NCBI GenBank assembly: GCA_963823675.1
Contig: CAWGMT010000009.1
Span: 62,001-126,000 of the forward strand
Direction: 5' to 3'
Source of the DNA: CAWGMT01 sp963823675
GTDB lineage: Bacteria; Planctomycetota; Planctomycetia; Isosphaerales; Isosphaeraceae
DNA length: 64,000 nucleotides
Shown here: positions 61,701 through 64,000 of the stretch, one piece after another
Layout: every line of letters begins with the position of its first letter
How positions within the stretch are numbered: position 1 is the first letter of the stretch
Translations under genes and position numbers: made by a program
Notes under the pieces: generated by a model
The model's input: the letters and a program-made list of their open reading frames with translations, nothing else
Told to the model about the DNA's origin: nothing
Databases searched by the model: none

Positions 61701-64000
61701 CACAGTGCAGGAAGGCTCGACGCTGACCGCCACCAACGCCATGCCGCTGGTGACCTTCACCGACGCAAACCCGAAGGCGCCCCTCAGCGACTTCACCGCC
61801 ATCATCGACTGGGGTGACGGCACATTCACCCCCGGCATCATCACCCAGCCGGGCGGCGTGGGCACCGTGTTCAACGTGCTCGGGAGCCACGCCTACGCCA
61901 CAGACGGCCCGTACACCATCTCGGTGCACATCGTCGACGTGGGCGGCAGCACGGCCAACGCCACGGCCCAAGTCAACGTGACCGAGGCGACCCTGACGGC
62001 CGGGCCGCAGATCGCCATTCAGGCCTACGAGAACATCCAGTTGACAAACGTTGACGTGGCGACCTTCACCTCGTCAAGCCCGTTCGACACCGCGTCCGAT
62101 TTCCTCGCGACGATCAACTGGGGAGACGGCTCACCGGTTACCGCCGGCGCGGTCTACGAAGACGCCGCGGGCGTCTTCCACGTCGAGGGCAGCCACAACT
62201 ACCCGGATCCGGGCACCTTCTTTGTCGACGTGACGATCGGCGAGGGCGACCCGGCCATCCAGCTCGTCATCAACGACGCGGCGGTCGTGACCGTCTCGCC
62301 CGTGCCGCTGCTGGTCCAACCCGTGCCGATCACGGCCACCGAGGGGATCACGCTGCCCAACGCCCAGAACGTGCTCGACGGCACGGTCGTGGCGACCTTC
62401 CTCGACCTCGGCCAGGCCGACTTGCTCTCCAATTACACGGCCACGATCGACTGGGGCAACGGCCAGGTCACCCCGGGCACGATCCTTGCGGACGGCCCGA
62501 ACTTCGCGGTCGTGGCTCCGGCCGACCCGTTGATCCTTTACGCGGAAGCCGGCACCTACACGGTCACGGTCTCGGTCACCGACAAGCAAGCCGTGGGCGG
62601 GGGCTTCTTCACGGCCTACGCCTTCAGCACGGCGACCGTCAAGGATGCTCCCCTGACGGCCGATCCGATCCAGCCGGTCGTGACGGCGTTCCAGCAGACC
62701 CCGCTGGTCGCGGTCGAGGTCGCGAAGTTCACCGACGGCAACCCGATGGCGCCCCTCTCCGACTTCACGGCCACGATTGACTGGGGCGACGGCACGCCCC
62801 AATCGGCCGGCAGCTTCATCCAGCCGGGCGGCGTCGGCACGGCGTTCTACGTCACGGGCAACCACACGTACGCCAACCCGACCAACCCGCCGAACGTGCC
62901 GTACACGATCACCGTGTACATCAAGGACACCGACGGCGCGACCTTGACCACGACGACCAAGGCCGACGTCCAGGCCTCGACCATCATCGGCACCTCGGTG
63001 ACGCTCAACGGGGTGGAGGGCCAGCCATTGGGCAGCGTCGTCGTCGCCTACTTCAGCGACACCGGCATTCCCGGCCCGCTTTCCAGCTACTCGGCCATGA
63101 TCGACTGGGGTACCGGCCTGCCCGGGTCCTCGACGTTCGGCCAGATCGTGCCCTTGGGCGGCAACAACTTCGAGGTCCTGGGTTCGTACACCTACCCCGA
63201 GGAGAACATCGCCCCGAACCTGCCGTACTCCGTCACCGTCACGATCGACCACAACGGCCAACTGGCGACCACCGTGGTCAGCCACGCCAATATCGCCGAC
63301 GCCCCGCTCCTGGGCGTGGCCGTTCCGGTCGTTGGGGTCGAGGGGACCGCGGTCACGGGGACGGTCGCCTTCTTCACCGACACCGACCCCAACGGCACGG
63401 TGACCGACTACACCGCGACGATCAACTGGGGCGACGGCACCCAGTCGGGCGGCACGATCATGGCCAGCGGCGCGGGCTTCATCGTCACGGCGATCGACCC
63501 GGTCTCCGGGACCGGCCACGTCTACAAGCAAAATGGCGATTACACGTTCAGCGTCACCGTCAAGGACGTCGGCGGAGCGAGCTTCACGGCGTTCCAGACG
63601 GCGACCATCGCCGACGCGCCGCTCACGTCAAGCGGCGTGACCCTGGGCGTCAACCCGGTGATCTACGAATGGCCGGCGTTCAGCGGCGTGGTGGCCACCT
63701 TCACCGACGCCAACCCGTTCGGCCAGGCGCCCCCGGTGGGCACCAGCGACTACATCGCCAGCATCAACTGGGGCGACGGTAACACGTCGATCGGCACGAT
63801 CACGCAGATCGCGACCGCGCCCGGCGCTCCCACGCAGTTCCAGGTCAGCGGCACCAACCTCTATGAAGAGGGAATCTGGAACGTGAGCGTCGTGATCAAG
63901 GACAATGGCGGATCCACCACGGTCGCCTTCTCCACGATCACGATCACCGACTCGCCGCTCACGGCCGGCCCACCGGTGCCGATCACCGCGATCGAGGGCA
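52755..64000 (+). CDS. Giant LEPR-XLL-type surface protein with PKD-like repeats (partial, three frameshifts)
   Basis: ATG 52755 (MNATASRFNENRRRANRKIT) has GGAG 8 bases upstream. The frame runs off the right edge, so at least 3,700 residues are encoded. The N-terminus carries PTLESLEERTLLS, the LEPR-XLL-type motif. It is followed by a discoidin/anchor-like unit (SFTPIPQP to QVSYDLAAS). Then come about 32 repeats of roughly 110 residues, each with a 'EG.PL..V.VATFTDANP.A' strand, a near-invariant INWGDGSP, a GTHTYAEAGTYTITVTVTD hairpin and ADAPLTA at the junction. WGDG is degenerate in five of them. One-base shifts at about 58966 (a run of seven G), 59762 and 60606 interrupt one repeat each. 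PKD-like repeats form stalks of surface proteins; adhesion or matrix function is inferred. Confidence 0.92.

Overview
The window looks like a chromosome segment of a high-GC planctomycete, most likely from the Isosphaeraceae/Gemmataceae side of the phylum. The lineage call is inferred from gene content, not from a marker gene. The signs are two giant secreted proteins with the LExLExRxLLS (LEPR-XLL-type) N-terminal motif, Ser/Thr kinases of the zinc-finger/kinase/TPR and kinase/LRR types paired with ECF sigma factors, a sigma factor with a carboxypeptidase-regulatory-like extension, a PEP-CTERM protein, a DUF1111-type dihaem protein, a TPR/ASPIC-UnbV protein, and several families of palindromic intergenic repeats. 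No rRNA, tRNA or CRISPR array was seen.

Layout. 1-9.7 kb: a TPR/ASPIC gene cut by the left edge, small membrane and secreted proteins, a membrane protein with a Tudor/chromo-like domain, a gene broken by a 30-bp inverted repeat, a 10-unit TPR membrane protein, a xylose-isomerase-like sugar isomerase and an M3 peptidase. 9.7-13.4 kb: repeat-rich DNA around a YfhO-like membrane protein. 13.4-16.7 kb: a rifampicin-phosphotransferase-like enzyme followed by a TPMT-like methyltransferase. 17-25.5 kb: a regulatory block with two ECF sigma factors, two receptor-like kinases, a PEP-CTERM protein and a decayed toxin-antitoxin pair. 25.8-30 kb: a secreted beta-helix protein. 30-36.4 kb: a dihaem oxidoreductase, an eroded sigma-factor gene, a ceramidase-like hydrolase and a small Tyr-rich secreted protein. 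36.7-43 kb: a Tat-exported aldo/keto reductase, the glyoxylate shunt operon aceB-aceA with a divergent LysR regulator, and a DUF3386 protein. 43.2-52.1 kb: the ribosome-rescue hydrolase ArfB, a serine hydrolase, a TolB-amidohydrolase fusion, an array of ten 35-bp palindromes, an amidase and a dual-specificity phosphatase. 52.7-64 kb: the start of a giant surface protein with at least 32 PKD-like repeats, running off the right edge.

How the genes work together. Isocitrate lyase and malate synthase form a complete glyoxylate shunt, probably controlled by the divergent LysR gene. The kinases and ECF factors probably form planctomycete-style signalling modules, one with sigma factor and kinase almost touching. 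The secreted peptidase, amidase, amidohydrolase, ceramidase-like and beta-lactamase-fold enzymes suggest a scavenging heterotroph with a large periplasmic or exported hydrolase set.

Quality caveat. At least a dozen genes read as full-length family members only if one or more single-base shifts are allowed, often in G/C runs. This pattern points to assembly or sequencing indels more than to mass pseudogenisation. I therefore describe such loci as one gene spanning the shifts. A few loci (3.4-4.2, 13.2, 21.5-21.9 and 31.8-34.3 kb) also lack internal segments or carry a stop codon and look truly decayed.
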